NCBI GenBank assembly: GCA_900769665.1
Contig: CAAGHL010000054.1
Span: 14,789 to 78,788 of the forward strand
Reading direction: 5' to 3'
Length of the DNA stretch: 64,000 bases
From: Clostridia bacterium
GTDB lineage: Bacteria; Bacillota; Clostridia; Christensenellales; CAG-314
Shown here: in pieces, positions 40,863-48,960 of the stretch
Position numbering within the stretch: the stretch's first letter is position 1
Layout: each line of letters opens with the position of its first letter
Position numbers and translations under genes: made by a program
Notes under the pieces: generated by a model
Told to the model about the DNA's origin: nothing
Seen by the model: the letters and a program-made list of their open reading frames with translations, nothing else
Databases searched by the model: none

Positions 40863-41363
40863 ATGAAGATAGAAATAGGAAAAGTATTGAAAGCACAAGG
40901 CATACGCGGCGAGTTGAAACTTGGTTGCTCGGTGGACAGTGCCGACATGCTGACCAAGGTCAAGACCATGTACATCGACGGGCGCACTTACGAGGTTTCG
41001 CGTTTTCGCGGAAACGGCAGTTTTTGCTTTGTAACCTTGGATGGAGTGGCAACACGCAACGATGCCGAGGAACTGCGCAACAAAGTCGTCTACGCCGATA
41101 AGGAGCAAGTTAAGCTTGCGCCCGACAGGTATTTTGTCGAAGATCTTGTCGGTTGCGAGGTTTTGACGAACGGTAAAATCGTCGGCAAAGTGAGCGATTT
41201 GTTGCAGTACGGCGCCGCCGACGTGTTTGTGTGCGACGGTGCGTACGGCAAAGGTTTCAGCTTTCCCTTTTTGAAAGACGTTGTGTCGGCGGTGGACATT
41301 GTCGGCAAACAAATTACCGTGGACGAAAAACGTTTTGCCGAGGTGGTCGTTTATGAAGATTGA
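40863..41363 (+). CDS. rimM: Ribosome maturation factor RimM
   Basis: RimM helps assemble the head of the 30S subunit, binding S19. The 166 residues have the N-terminal barrel (IEIGKVLKAQGIRGELKL) and the PRC-barrel (DRYFVEDLVGCEVL). Its end overlaps trmD by 11 bases. The start site lies at the edge of a palindromic element, with a distant or weak ribosome-binding site. The rimM-trmD order is widespread. Confidence 0.95.
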   Translation: MKIEIGKVLKAQGIRGELKLGCSVDSADMLTKVKTMYIDGRTYEVSRFRGNGSFCFVTLDGVATRNDAEELRNKVVYADKEQVKLAPDRYFVEDLVGCEVLTNGKIVGKVSDLLQYGAADVFVCDGAYGKGFSFPFLKDVVSAVDIVGKQITVDEKRFAEVVVYED

Positions 41364-42063
41364 CGTATTGACGTTGTTTCCTGAAATGTTCAGTCCGCTC
41401 AATTCTTCGTTGACGGGCAAGGCAATGGAAAAGGGCTTGTACAGCCTTACGTGTCACAACATACGCGACTACTCGGCGGACAAACACAAGCGATGCGACG
41501 ACGCACCCTTTGGCGGCGGTGCAGGCATGGTGATGACCCCTCAACCGATACACGATTGCATTGACGCAGTCGACCCCAACCACGAGGCGCACCGTATATA
41601 TATGTCGCCGCGCGGCAAAACCCTTACCCAAGCCAAAGTCAAGGAACTGTCCGAAGAACCGCGTTTGCTGATACTGTGCGGACACTACGAGGGGGTCGAC
41701 CAACGTGTGCTGGACCTCGACATCGACGAGGAAGTCAGTATCGGCGACTACGTACTCAGCGGCGGCGAAATCCCTGCGTTGGTGCTTATAGACAGCGTGT
41801 TGCGCTACGTGCCCGATGTGCTAGGCAACAGCCAATCCACCGACGAGGAGTCTTTTTCCGACGGGTTGTTGGAGTATCCGCAGTACACCCGACCGCAGGA
41901 GTTTTGCGGACTGACCGTGCCGGAAGTACTTGTCGGCGGCAATCACAAATTGGTACGGGAGTGGCGTAGGGCACAATCCATCGAGTTGACAAGACGTGTG
42001 CGACCCGATTTGTTGCCAGATGGAGCCAACCCGACTCGACCCGACCAAGGCAAAGGAGAGTAA
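41353..42063 (+). CDS. trmD: tRNA (guanine-N1)-methyltransferase
   Basis: TrmD makes m1G37 in tRNAs that read codons starting with C or G, preventing frameshifts. The 236 residues contain DVLTLFPEMFSP, FGGGAGMVM, CGHYEGVDQR and SIGDYVLSGGE, the trefoil-knot SAM site. The ATG at 41353 lies inside rimM with GAGGTGG just upstream. rbgA starts two bases after its stop. Confidence 0.97.
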   Translation: MKIDVLTLFPEMFSPLNSSLTGKAMEKGLYSLTCHNIRDYSADKHKRCDDAPFGGGAGMVMTPQPIHDCIDAVDPNHEAHRIYMSPRGKTLTQAKVKELSEEPRLLILCGHYEGVDQRVLDLDIDEEVSIGDYVLSGGEIPALVLIDSVLRYVPDVLGNSQSTDEESFSDGLLEYPQYTRPQEFCGLTVPEVLVGGNHKLVREWRRAQSIELTRRVRPDLLPDGANPTRPDQGKGE

Positions 42064-42064
42064 C

Positions 42065-42913
42065 ATGTACATACAGTGGTTTCCGGGGCATATGACCAAG
42101 GCAATGCGAATGATGGAAGACAACGTCAAGCTTGTCGACGCAATAGGCTACGTGTTGGACGCACGCGCACCGCAAAGTTGTTTCAACCCGAGTTTTACCA
42201 AAATTGTCGGCAACAAACCATGCGTGTTTATCCTAAACAAATGCGACCTTGCCGATCCTGCCAAGGTGGACAAATGGTACGCCTACTTTGTCGCGCAAGG
42301 ACACAAATGCGTGCGTGTGACGGCGACTGCCTCCAAGGAAGCAAACAAAATAGTGCAAGCTTTCGGCGAAGTGACTGCGCCTATTGCGGCGAAAAACAAG
42401 GCGAAGGGCGTGTTCAAACCTATTAGGTGTATGATTATCGGTGTGCCGAACTGCGGCAAATCGACAATCATCAATTGTTTGTCGGGGCGTAAAGCTGTTA
42501 TTACGGGTGATAAACCCGGCGTAACAAAGGGCAAACAATGGGTAAGGCTGACAAACGGCTTGGAACTATTGGATACTCCGGGGACATTGTGGAGCAAGTT
42601 CGAGGACGAAGTGGTTGCACGCAGGCTGTGCTTTGTCGGTAGCGTCAAGGACGACGTGGTGGACATCGAGGAAGTTGCGTTTGCGCTCATCTGCGAGCTA
42701 GCCGAACAGTATCCTAATTTGCTTATCGCTCGCTACGGGATCGCCGTTGACGGTAAACAACCTGCCGAAGTTTTTGCGGAAATTGCCGAAAAACGCGGCT
42801 TTTTGTTGCGTGGCGGCGAACCCGACTACGAGCGTTGCGCCAAGGCGGTGTTAGACGACTTCCGCAAGGGCAAGACGGGCAGAGTTACTTTTGACTTGCC
42901 GCCAAACGCCTAG
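42065..42913 (+). CDS. rbgA: Ribosome biogenesis GTPase RbgA (YlqF)
   Basis: RbgA is the circularly permuted GTPase needed for late 50S assembly. Over 282 residues the G motifs run in permuted order: NKCD (G4) first, then GVPNCGKSTI (G1) and DTPG (G3). MYIQWFPGHMTKAMR is the family opening. The ATG follows AGGAG and the trmD stop, indicating one transcript with rimM and trmD. rnhB follows after 135 bp. Confidence 0.96.
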   Translation: MYIQWFPGHMTKAMRMMEDNVKLVDAIGYVLDARAPQSCFNPSFTKIVGNKPCVFILNKCDLADPAKVDKWYAYFVAQGHKCVRVTATASKEANKIVQAFGEVTAPIAAKNKAKGVFKPIRCMIIGVPNCGKSTIINCLSGRKAVITGDKPGVTKGKQWVRLTNGLELLDTPGTLWSKFEDEVVARRLCFVGSVKDDVVDIEEVAFALICELAEQYPNLLIARYGIAVDGKQPAEVFAEIAEKRGFLLRGGEPDYERCAKAVLDDFRKGKTGRVTFDLPPNA

Positions 42914-42983
42914 TTGCGCCGGGCAAAATGCGAGTGTAAACAATCGTTTGCGCCGTGACCCAATACAAATCGATAAGGCAAAA

Positions 42984-43025
42984 ATGTCGGCAAATTTTGC
43001 ATACGTATTACGAATTTTGTGACAT
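42984..43025. repeat. Palindromic ATACGTAT element, copy 6
   Basis: ATGTCGGCAAATTTTGC on the left and GAATTTTGTGACAT on the right surround ATACGTAT. It ends 23 bp before rnhB. Confidence 0.85.
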
Positions 43026-43048
43026 TTATCTACAAATTAAGGTGAAAT

Positions 43049-43657
43049 ATGCTGTTGGAATACGAAAATCAATTGCTTGAAGCGGGCAACAAGCTTATCG
43101 GCGGAATAGACGAGGCAGGGCGAGGACCTCTTGCCGGACCCGTTGTGGTTGCAGGCGTAATAATGCCGCTTGGAGAAAGTGACCTAATCGACGGCGTAAA
43201 CGACAGCAAAAAGTTGTCGGCGAAAAAACGTGACAAATTGTACGACGAGATTTTGGCAAAGGCTATCGACGTGCAAGTCGCCGTAGTGGACAATAAAACA
43301 ATAGACGAAATAAACATACTCAACGCTACCAAACAAGGTATGTTGCAGTGTATCGAGGGGTTTTCCGAGGTTGATTGCGTGCTTATCGATGCAGTCAAGT
43401 TGGATACGTCGGTGCGTACGCTGTCCATTGTACACGGCGACGCGCTAAGTTACAGCATTGCCGCGGCAAGTATCGTTGCCAAGGTCACTCGTGACCGCAT
43501 GATGGAAGAGTTTGACAAAAGCTATCCGCAATACGGCTTTGCCAAGCACAAAGGCTACGGCACTGCGGCGCACATTGCCGCGCTAAAACAGTACGGGCCT
43601 TGCCCGATACATAGGCGCAGTTTTATCGGACATTTTGTCGATTTGAGCAAAGTCTGA
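43049..43657 (+). CDS. rnhB: Ribonuclease HII
   Basis: RNase HII cuts RNA in RNA/DNA hybrids and at single ribonucleotides. The 202 residues start with GGIDEAGRGPLAGPVVVAGVI, containing the first catalytic Asp and Glu, and keep the later acidic site (VLIDAVKLD). AAGGTGA precedes the ATG. It sits between rbgA and yraN, a common Firmicutes order, with palindromic elements on both sides. Confidence 0.97.
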   Translation: MLLEYENQLLEAGNKLIGGIDEAGRGPLAGPVVVAGVIMPLGESDLIDGVNDSKKLSAKKRDKLYDEILAKAIDVQVAVVDNKTIDEINILNATKQGMLQCIEGFSEVDCVLIDAVKLDTSVRTLSIVHGDALSYSIAAASIVAKVTRDRMMEEFDKSYPQYGFAKHKGYGTAAHIAALKQYGPCPIHRRSFIGHFVDLSKV

Positions 43658-43687
43658 CGGCTTGATTGCAAACGCACCAAAACCGAA

Positions 43688-43729
43688 TTGTAACAGAATT
43701 TTCAATACGTATCTAATTTTTCGTGTATT
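43688..43729. repeat. Palindromic ATACGTAT element, copy 7
   Basis: TTGTAACAGAATTTTC and ATACGTAT match the family; the right arm (TTTTTCGTGTATT) is the least symmetrical. It ends 22 bp before yraN. Confidence 0.65.
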
Positions 43730-43751
43730 TATTTGTACTTGAGGAGGAAAA

Positions 43752-44120
43752 ATGAATACTCGCAGTGTGGGTAATAAGGGCGAAGACATTGCCGCCGCTT
43801 ACCTAAAAAAACACGATTACACAATCGTCGAGCGCAACTACAATTGCCGCTTCGGGGAAATAGACATCATTGCCAAACAAAACTCCTACATTGTTTTTGT
43901 CGAGGTCAAGGCTCGTTCCTCCACGGCGTTCGGCATGCCTCGCGAAGCGGTGGATTGGCGCAAACAACAAACAATCGTGCAGTGTTCCAAATTGTGGCTC
44001 ACCCAAAACAAGCTTTTCGGTAGTGCGGTAAGGTACGATGTGGTGGAAGTGCTAAACGGCGAAGTGACAATAATCGCCGACGCATTTAGAGTGCCCGAGC
44101 ATATTGCTAAGCGACGTTAG
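43752..44120 (+). CDS. yraN: YraN/UPF0102 family endonuclease-like protein
   Basis: The 122-residue protein has the restriction-endonuclease-like core of UPF0102: NKGEDIAAAYLKKHDYTIVERNYNCRFGEIDIIAKQNSYIVFVEVKARSS, with the Glu-Asp and Glu-x-Lys residues of a nuclease site. The biological role is not settled. GAGGAGG upstream gives a strong start. It closes the rimM-trmD-rbgA-rnhB-yraN block before tRNA-Ser. Confidence 0.92.
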   Translation: MNTRSVGNKGEDIAAAYLKKHDYTIVERNYNCRFGEIDIIAKQNSYIVFVEVKARSSTAFGMPREAVDWRKQQTIVQCSKLWLTQNKLFGSAVRYDVVEVLNGEVTIIADAFRVPEHIAKRR

Positions 44121-44247
44121 CAAGTATCGGAGTGTTGCCGACGCATTGCCTAACGCCTAGTCTACTAATCGCTTGTCGATTGTACCTTTTGCGGTTACGT
44201 TGACAATTTGCTTTACAAAATTTTCGGCATTACCTTGCTAAAAACGC

Positions 44248-44276
44248 TTTACTTGTGGTCAAAGTTGTGCTACAAT
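44248..44276 (+). promoter_or_regulatory. Promoter for tRNA-Ser
   Basis: TTTACT (44248-44253), 17 bp, TACAAT (44271-44276) with an extended TG (TGTGC). The tRNA starts 16 bases later. Confidence 0.65.
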
Positions 44277-44292
44277 ACCTAGGCAAGCTTAT

Positions 44293-44384
44293 GGAGAAGT
44301 ACCCAAGAGGCCGAAGGGGCTCCCCTGCTAAGGGAGTAGTACGAGCGAATCGTAGCCGGGGTTCAAATCCCCGCTTCTCCGCCA
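44293..44384 (+). tRNA. trnS: tRNA-Ser (anticodon GCU)
   Basis: The acceptor stem GGAGAAG (44293-44299) pairs with CTTCTCC (44374-44380), with discriminator G and an encoded CCA. The anticodon stem CTCCC/GGGAG (44320-44336) holds the loop CTGCTAA with GCT at 44327-44329. A long variable arm (about 18 bases) and the T-loop GTTCAAATC are typical of class II tRNA-Ser. It reads AGC/AGU codons. An island of decayed accessory genes follows directly. Confidence 0.98.
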
Positions 44385-44386
44385 AG

Positions 44387-44437
44387 AACTTTCTAATTTG
44401 AACCACCGCCAAAGGGTTTGGATTAGAAAGTTTTTTT
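44387..44437 (+). terminator. Terminator of tRNA-Ser
   Basis: AACTTTCTAAT (44387-44397) pairs perfectly with ATTAGAAAGTT (44422-44432), followed by TTTTT. Confidence 0.9.
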
Positions 44438-44529
44438 GTTTTCCGGCATAAAAATAGCCGCATTTTATTGCGGTTACGATTAACGGCGAGGTTTAGCGTC
44501 AAATCGACGCTTGACCTTTTTTATTTTAA

Positions 44530-45153
44530 TCAAATATATAATTCAACTATCATAGGCTGTTGTATCACCTTTGTATAACTCACGCAAACACTTATAGAGC
44601 TTTTTTCCGAGTAAAACAAAAGATCATGACAGCGGTCGTCAGGATCTTTTCTCAATGTGTAGTTGTAATAAATTTCTATTTTGTCGTTGTAAAGAATCAC
44701 TTTGTTTACCAGCGCATTTATCATTTGTTGTGGTTCTTTTTGCAATGCCGATCGGATATGGGCAATAATTTCCGCTCGAGATAATCCTATTCGTTGCTTA
44801 CATTCTTCGGCTGTAATTTTAGCGGATATATCGGCAAGCTCTTGTTCGAGTTTTATTTTGGTAGACATTGTGGTAATTCCTTTACCGATGGCATCGAGGA
44901 AATTTTCTATCTGCTTTTCAAGTTGTAACTTTTGTTTGCTCAGTACCGCTCGTACCGACGTGTCGTTTAATCTGTCGTTTTGGCTTTCTATCAATTTATC
45001 CGCTATTTGCTCTATCACATTATCGTGATTTAACGCTTTAAGGGTTATATCGACGACGAAATCTTCGAGAACGTTTTTCCTAACTTGCGTTTTATTGCAT
45101 CCGCTGTGAGTTCTGCGACCGTTGCACATATAATAGCGATTTAACCTCTTGGT
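44530..45153 (-). pseudogene. Large serine recombinase, C-terminal remnant
   Basis: About 200 codons encode the tail of a large serine recombinase: a zinc-ribbon remnant (YYMCNGRRTHSGCNKTQVRKNVLEDFVV) followed by a coiled-coil region (LSKQKLQLEKQIENFL...ELADISAKI). The catalytic Ser domain and the rest of the DNA-binding region are missing, and an in-frame stop lies upstream near 45154. Codon use (many AAA, ATA, TTA) is more A/T-rich than in neighbours. It was probably the integrase of an element once inserted next to tRNA-Ser. Confidence 0.85.
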
Positions 45154-45161
45154 TTAAGAAT

Positions 45162-46070
45162 ATGCCTTCGAGGTTGGTTGCAAAAATCAAAACCAAAGTC
45201 GAAGCCGGCGCAACAAACCTTATCGTTGCAATCAGCGGCACGCCTCAAAGGGTGGAGACGGTGCGCGCATACATCGAAATCCCCGAACAGTATCTTGTTA
45301 CGGGAGAGTACGACATTACCATAGACCCGAACAAAAACAAGGTGGATTTCAGCATTGTATCGGGCGAAACGATAGACGAGCCGGTGCCGTCTGTCACGCA
45401 GTTCGATTATGACGGCGAAGCAAAAGTGTTGCTTACGGACGGCGAAGGCTACACCGTCAGCAACAACAAAAATACCGATGCCGGGGAATACACGGCGGTT
45501 GTGACGCTGAGAAAAGGGTATAAGTGGTCGGACGGAACTACCGAACCGAAAAATATTCCTTGTACAATAAAAAGGCAGGACATTACCATAGAGGTGACTC
45601 TCGCCAAAACAACGTATGAATGTACGGGATATACAATCGAACCCGAATATAAGGTTTATCGCGTAACGCCTGCCGGAAATATAGAGTTGCCTCGCTCGGA
45701 ATACAAGGGCGAGTCGTCAAACAATAAGTACGTAGGCACTGCGACTTTGACTGTCAAAGACAACGGAATAGGCAACTATAATATAACAAACATCGTTACC
45801 GTCGATTTTGAAATAATCAAAGGCACAAAAACTCCGCCTACGGGGCTGAAAGGTATTGCTCCGTCGGAGGAAGGCGCAACGGACGGCAAGATTACGGGTA
45901 CGACCGCCGATATGGAATATTCCACCGATACGGAGTTCACTTCACCAAAACCTTGTACGGATACCGAAACAACCGGACTTGCCGAAGGAACGTATTACGT
46001 GCGCTTTAAGGAAACAAGCACAAGCGAAGAAAAGAAAAAAGATGAAATAATTACAACGAGCCGTTCGTAG
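45162..46070 (+). pseudogene. Surface-protein fragment with Ig-like repeats
   Basis: The 302-residue frame has no signal peptide and no ribosome-binding site, and starts right at the recombinase breakpoint. It contains bacterial Ig-like units (FDYDGEAKVLLTDGEGYTVSNNKNTDAGEYTAVVTLRKGYKWSDG) and a later unit ending TTGLAEGTYYVRFKETSTSE, the form seen in large Firmicutes wall proteins. No wall anchor follows. It is probably a middle piece of a much larger protein. Expression is doubtful. Confidence 0.7.
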
Positions 46071-46086
46071 TCAATGCGGACGGCTC
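46058..46086 (+). terminator. Hairpin at the end of the surface-protein fragment
   Basis: GAGCCGT (46058-46064) pairs with ACGGCTC (46080-46086), continued by three further pairs including one T-G. No clear T-run follows. Confidence 0.5.
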
Positions 46087-46125
46087 TAATTCTAAAAGGC
46101 GATATTTAGATTTGCAGGAGCGGAT

Positions 46126-46320
46126 ATGGCTGACGAAACACACAAAATCAAATTACTTGTTTTATGGGATATTCTCTGTAAATATACCGACGAAACGCAT
46201 CATTTGAATACCGACGAGATAATAAAAATGCTCGCCGATAAAGGTATCAACGTTTCAAGAAAAATCTTGTCGCAGGATATAGCCCTTTTGAACGACAGCG
46301 GATATGAAATTCTGTCGTAG
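46126..46320 (+). pseudogene. Truncated HTH transcription regulator (WYL-type N terminus)
   Basis: The 64 residues (KIKLLVLWDILCKYTDETHHLNTDEIIKMLADKGINVSRKILSQDIALLNDSGYEILS) form the winged-helix N terminus of a WYL-domain regulator, normally about 300 residues. AGGAG precedes the ATG by five bases, so it can be translated, but a stop ends it right after the DNA-binding domain. It is the third broken gene in a row after tRNA-Ser. A functional HTH-only protein cannot be excluded. Confidence 0.7.
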
Positions 46321-46445
46321 AGCAAATGCACAAAATCAGGCATGACGTAAAAAGAAGTTGCGTAAAACGGCAAAAAAATATCTGACACAATTTATAGTTA
46401 CGCAAAGATTGCGTTACGAAAGGTTTGACTTTTCGTGGCGAATTT

Positions 46446-46487
46446 TTGTATGCAAAAAATATATACGTATGTAAAATTTGCTTACAA
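46446..46487. repeat. Palindromic ATACGTAT element, copy 8
   Basis: TTGTATGCAAA and TTTGCTTACAA arms pair at ten of eleven positions around ATATACGTATGT. It lies 130 bp before the response regulator. Confidence 0.85.
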
Positions 46488-46561
46488 AACGGTGCGTTTG
46501 CATGATTGTTTTGTTGGTTTTTATCGGGCCCAAAAGTACATAAAGAATTTCATTTTCTGCA

Positions 46562-46590
46562 TTGACAAATGTCCAAAGTCGTGCTACAGT
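46562..46590 (+). promoter_or_regulatory. Promoter of the LytTR two-component operon
   Basis: A perfect TTGACA (46562-46567), 17 bp, TACAGT (46585-46590) with TGC before it. Confidence 0.75.
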
Positions 46591-46616
46591 AGTAAAAAAA
46601 CGGGATGTGCAACACA

Positions 46617-47327
46617 ATGATAAACATTGCAATTGTTGAAGACGATGCAAAACAGACAGCGGTTTTAAGCGGATATATCTCAAGGTACGCCAAGGAACAC
46701 AACGACGAGCAATTCAGCATTGTTTCTTTTGCCAACGGCGTTTCCTTTATCGAGGGCTATCGCAACAAATACGATATTGTATTTATGGATATCGAAATGC
46801 CGCTTATGGACGGATTGACCGTTGCCAAGCGCCTGCGTGAGTTGGACGAATTTGTCGTGCTGATATTCGTCACCAACATGGCGCAGTATGCCGTCAACGG
46901 CTACGAGGTGTCGGCATTGGACTACATCGTCAAGCCTGTCGGGTACAACAACTTTGCCGTCAAATTCAGTCGCGCGCTAAAGTGCCTCGACAAAAATCAC
47001 GAACATAAAATCACCATACCATCCTCCGTCGGCACAAAGGTATTGCCCGTGTCCTGCGTGCAGTGGGTGGAGGTTTCCGGGCATACTTTGTTGTGGCATA
47101 CAACCGAGGGCGAGTACAGCTACTGCGGCAGTCTGAGAGATCTCGAACAGCAACTTGCGCCCTACGGATTTGTGCGGTGTAACAATTGTTTCCTGGTCAA
47201 TCTACGTCATGTTACCGACGTATGTGGCAATACGGTGATTTGCGCCGGGCAACCGCTTGCGATTTCTCGAGGTAAAAAAAGTGAGTTTTTGGACAAACTT
47301 GCCGCTTACATGGAGGAGCGTTTTTAG
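46617..47327 (+). CDS. LytTR-family response regulator
   Basis: The 236-residue protein has a receiver domain (acidic D9/D10, phospho-acceptor D58 in IVFMDIEMPLMDG, late Lys in IVKPVGY) and a C-terminal LytTR DNA-binding domain (VQWVEVSGHTLLWHTTEGEY...VRCNNCFLVNLRHV). LytTR domains bind short direct repeats. MINIAIVEDD is the family opening, so ATG 46617 is preferred over 46605. It is followed two bases later by its sensor kinase. The probable target is the lipoprotein promoter at 48819. Confidence 0.94.
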   Translation: MINIAIVEDDAKQTAVLSGYISRYAKEHNDEQFSIVSFANGVSFIEGYRNKYDIVFMDIEMPLMDGLTVAKRLRELDEFVVLIFVTNMAQYAVNGYEVSALDYIVKPVGYNNFAVKFSRALKCLDKNHEHKITIPSSVGTKVLPVSCVQWVEVSGHTLLWHTTEGEYSYCGSLRDLEQQLAPYGFVRCNNCFLVNLRHVTDVCGNTVICAGQPLAISRGKKSEFLDKLAAYMEERF

Positions 47328-47329
47328 CA

Positions 47330-48727
47330 ATGTACTACGATATAAACGTTTTCTTTTGGTACAAGTCGGTGTTTGTGGTGGAGTTGTTGGCTGCGGAAGC
47401 GTTGCTCGTTTCGTTTTTACCCAAACGCAAAGGTATTGGTTGGCGCATTCCCCTTGCCGTGGTTTGTTGCGAAATATTTGCTTTGGCTTTGCCTGTCACG
47501 GACAATCCGTTGCTTGCCACGGTGTTGTTTTTGGCGGTATTCGGTTTTTCGTTAGGCGCAATCAGGTTTTGTTTCGATACGGATTGGCGTACAATCATTT
47601 TTTGCGGCATTGCCGGCTACACCATACAGCACATGGCAAACCAATGTTTCGATTTGTTTTTGTTTGCCACCGGCATAATCGGCCGTGACAAACTGACCAT
47701 ACCAAATGTCGGTTCGGGACAACTTACTTGGCTACCTATATTTACCTATGGCAGTGGTCAAGGTTCGGTGGGCGGCAACATATTCGTGTTTATGTTTTAC
47801 GCAGGCATATATCTCATCGTATACTATCTTGCGTGTCGGTGTCTGATGCCGTTTGTCAAACAACAGAAAGCCATTGCAGTGCGCAGTCCCATGTTGTTGG
47901 CAATGGTTGGCGTAATAGTGTTGTTCGACGTGTTTTTCAGCGCAATAGTTACATACCACTCGCAAGGCAATCTCGATCGCGGCTACATAATTATGTTAGA
48001 CGTGTACAATATTGCCTGCTGTATGTTTTCGTTGTTTTTGCAGTTTAATACAGTGCTTGTGCGTAAACTTGAAAAGGAGCTTGACATTGTCAACCGTATG
48101 TGGGAGCAACGCAAGGTGCAGTATGACATCACCAAGGAAAATATCGACTTGATCAACATCAAGTGTCACGACCTCAAACATCAAATACGCAACATTGCGC
48201 GTAAGGAAGCAATACCTGTCGATACCATACACGAAATCGAAAGCGTAATTTCGGTTTACGACAGTAACGTCAAGACGGGTAACGATGCGCTGGACGTGAT
48301 ACTGACCGAAAAACGATTGATTGCCAACTACAAGCAAATCGAACTGTCCTGCATAGCCGACGGAAAGTTGTTGGTGTTTATGAACGAATCCGACATTTAT
48401 TCTCTGTTTGGCAATTTGCTGGACAACGCAATGGAAGCCGTTTCCAAGCTGCACGAAGAAAACCGCGTAGTAGGGTTGTCCGTCAAACGCGTCAATCAAA
48501 TGGTGTTTGTCAATGTGTACAATTGTTTCGAAGGCGACATTGTGTTTCGCAACGGCTTGCCGCTAACCACCAAAGGCAACACCGACAATCATGGTTACGG
48601 ACTAAAATCGGTGGAGTTGCTTGCAGCTAAATACGGAGGAAAGATGAACATCAAAGCGGAAGACGGCGTGTTTAGTGTGAGCATATTGTTTAGCGGAATA
48701 AATCAAACCGACGAAGCGACGGAGTAG
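47330..48727 (+). CDS. Sensor histidine kinase, GHKL type (AgrC/LytTR-partner class)
   Basis: The 465-residue kinase has six or so membrane helices in the first 240 residues, a dimerisation helix with the phospho-acceptor His280 in INIKCHDLKHQI, and a GHKL ATPase domain (N box NLLDNAMEA, G box NHGYGLKSV). This layout is shared with AgrC-like peptide or polytopic sensors. It starts two bases after the regulator stop. The signal is unknown; no peptide precursor gene was found nearby. Confidence 0.94.
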   Translation: MYYDINVFFWYKSVFVVELLAAEALLVSFLPKRKGIGWRIPLAVVCCEIFALALPVTDNPLLATVLFLAVFGFSLGAIRFCFDTDWRTIIFCGIAGYTIQHMANQCFDLFLFATGIIGRDKLTIPNVGSGQLTWLPIFTYGSGQGSVGGNIFVFMFYAGIYLIVYYLACRCLMPFVKQQKAIAVRSPMLLAMVGVIVLFDVFFSAIVTYHSQGNLDRGYIIMLDVYNIACCMFSLFLQFNTVLVRKLEKELDIVNRMWEQRKVQYDITKENIDLINIKCHDLKHQIRNIARKEAIPVDTIHEIESVISVYDSNVKTGNDALDVILTEKRLIANYKQIELSCIADGKLLVFMNESDIYSLFGNLLDNAMEAVSKLHEENRVVGLSVKRVNQMVFVNVYNCFEGDIVFRNGLPLTTKGNTDNHGYGLKSVELLAAKYGGKMNIKAEDGVFSVSILFSGINQTDEATE

Positions 48728-48783
48728 AAGTGCAAAAGGGATCTGCGGAACGATTTGTCCTTTATTTGCGTCGTTTTGTGCGA

Positions 48784-48812
48784 ATTAGGAAACAGATTTG
48801 CCGATTAGGAAA
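48784..48812 (+). promoter_or_regulatory. Direct repeats, candidate LytTR operator
   Basis: ATTAGGAAA occurs at 48784-48792 and again at 48804-48812, 20 bp apart (about two helix turns). The second copy ends six bases before the -35 box at 48819. This is the geometry of LytTR-activated promoters. Confidence 0.6.
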
Positions 48813-48818
48813 AACCTA

Positions 48819-48847
48819 TTGTAAGTGAAACAATCCAATGCTACACT
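48819..48847 (+). promoter_or_regulatory. Promoter for the repeat lipoprotein gene
   Basis: TTGTAA (48819-48824), 17 bp, TACACT (48842-48847). A weak -35 next to direct repeats suggests activation. Confidence 0.65.
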
Positions 48848-48877
48848 TGCCCTGTAAAAGGCAGTGTGGCATTTTTT
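48840..48877 (+). terminator. Terminator of the two-component operon
   Basis: GCTACACTTGCC pairs with GGCAGTGTGGC with one bulge on the left, followed by ATTTTTT. Its left arm contains the -10 box of the next promoter, so transcripts from that promoter (start near 48854) lack the arm and escape termination. Confidence 0.75.
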
Positions 48878-48960
48878 GATACGCAGTTACGTAGGTCGAA
48901 ATTACGCAAACTAAGTTGTCGGTGTGCTACTGCCGTAAATAACGGAAAGGAGAAAACTTT

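Larger units (their letters stand above)
46321..46616. other. 296-bp gap before the LytTR genes
   Basis: It holds the right-hand end of the decayed island, palindromic copy 8 (46446-46487) and the response-regulator promoter (46562-46590). No gene is supported. Confidence 0.6.
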
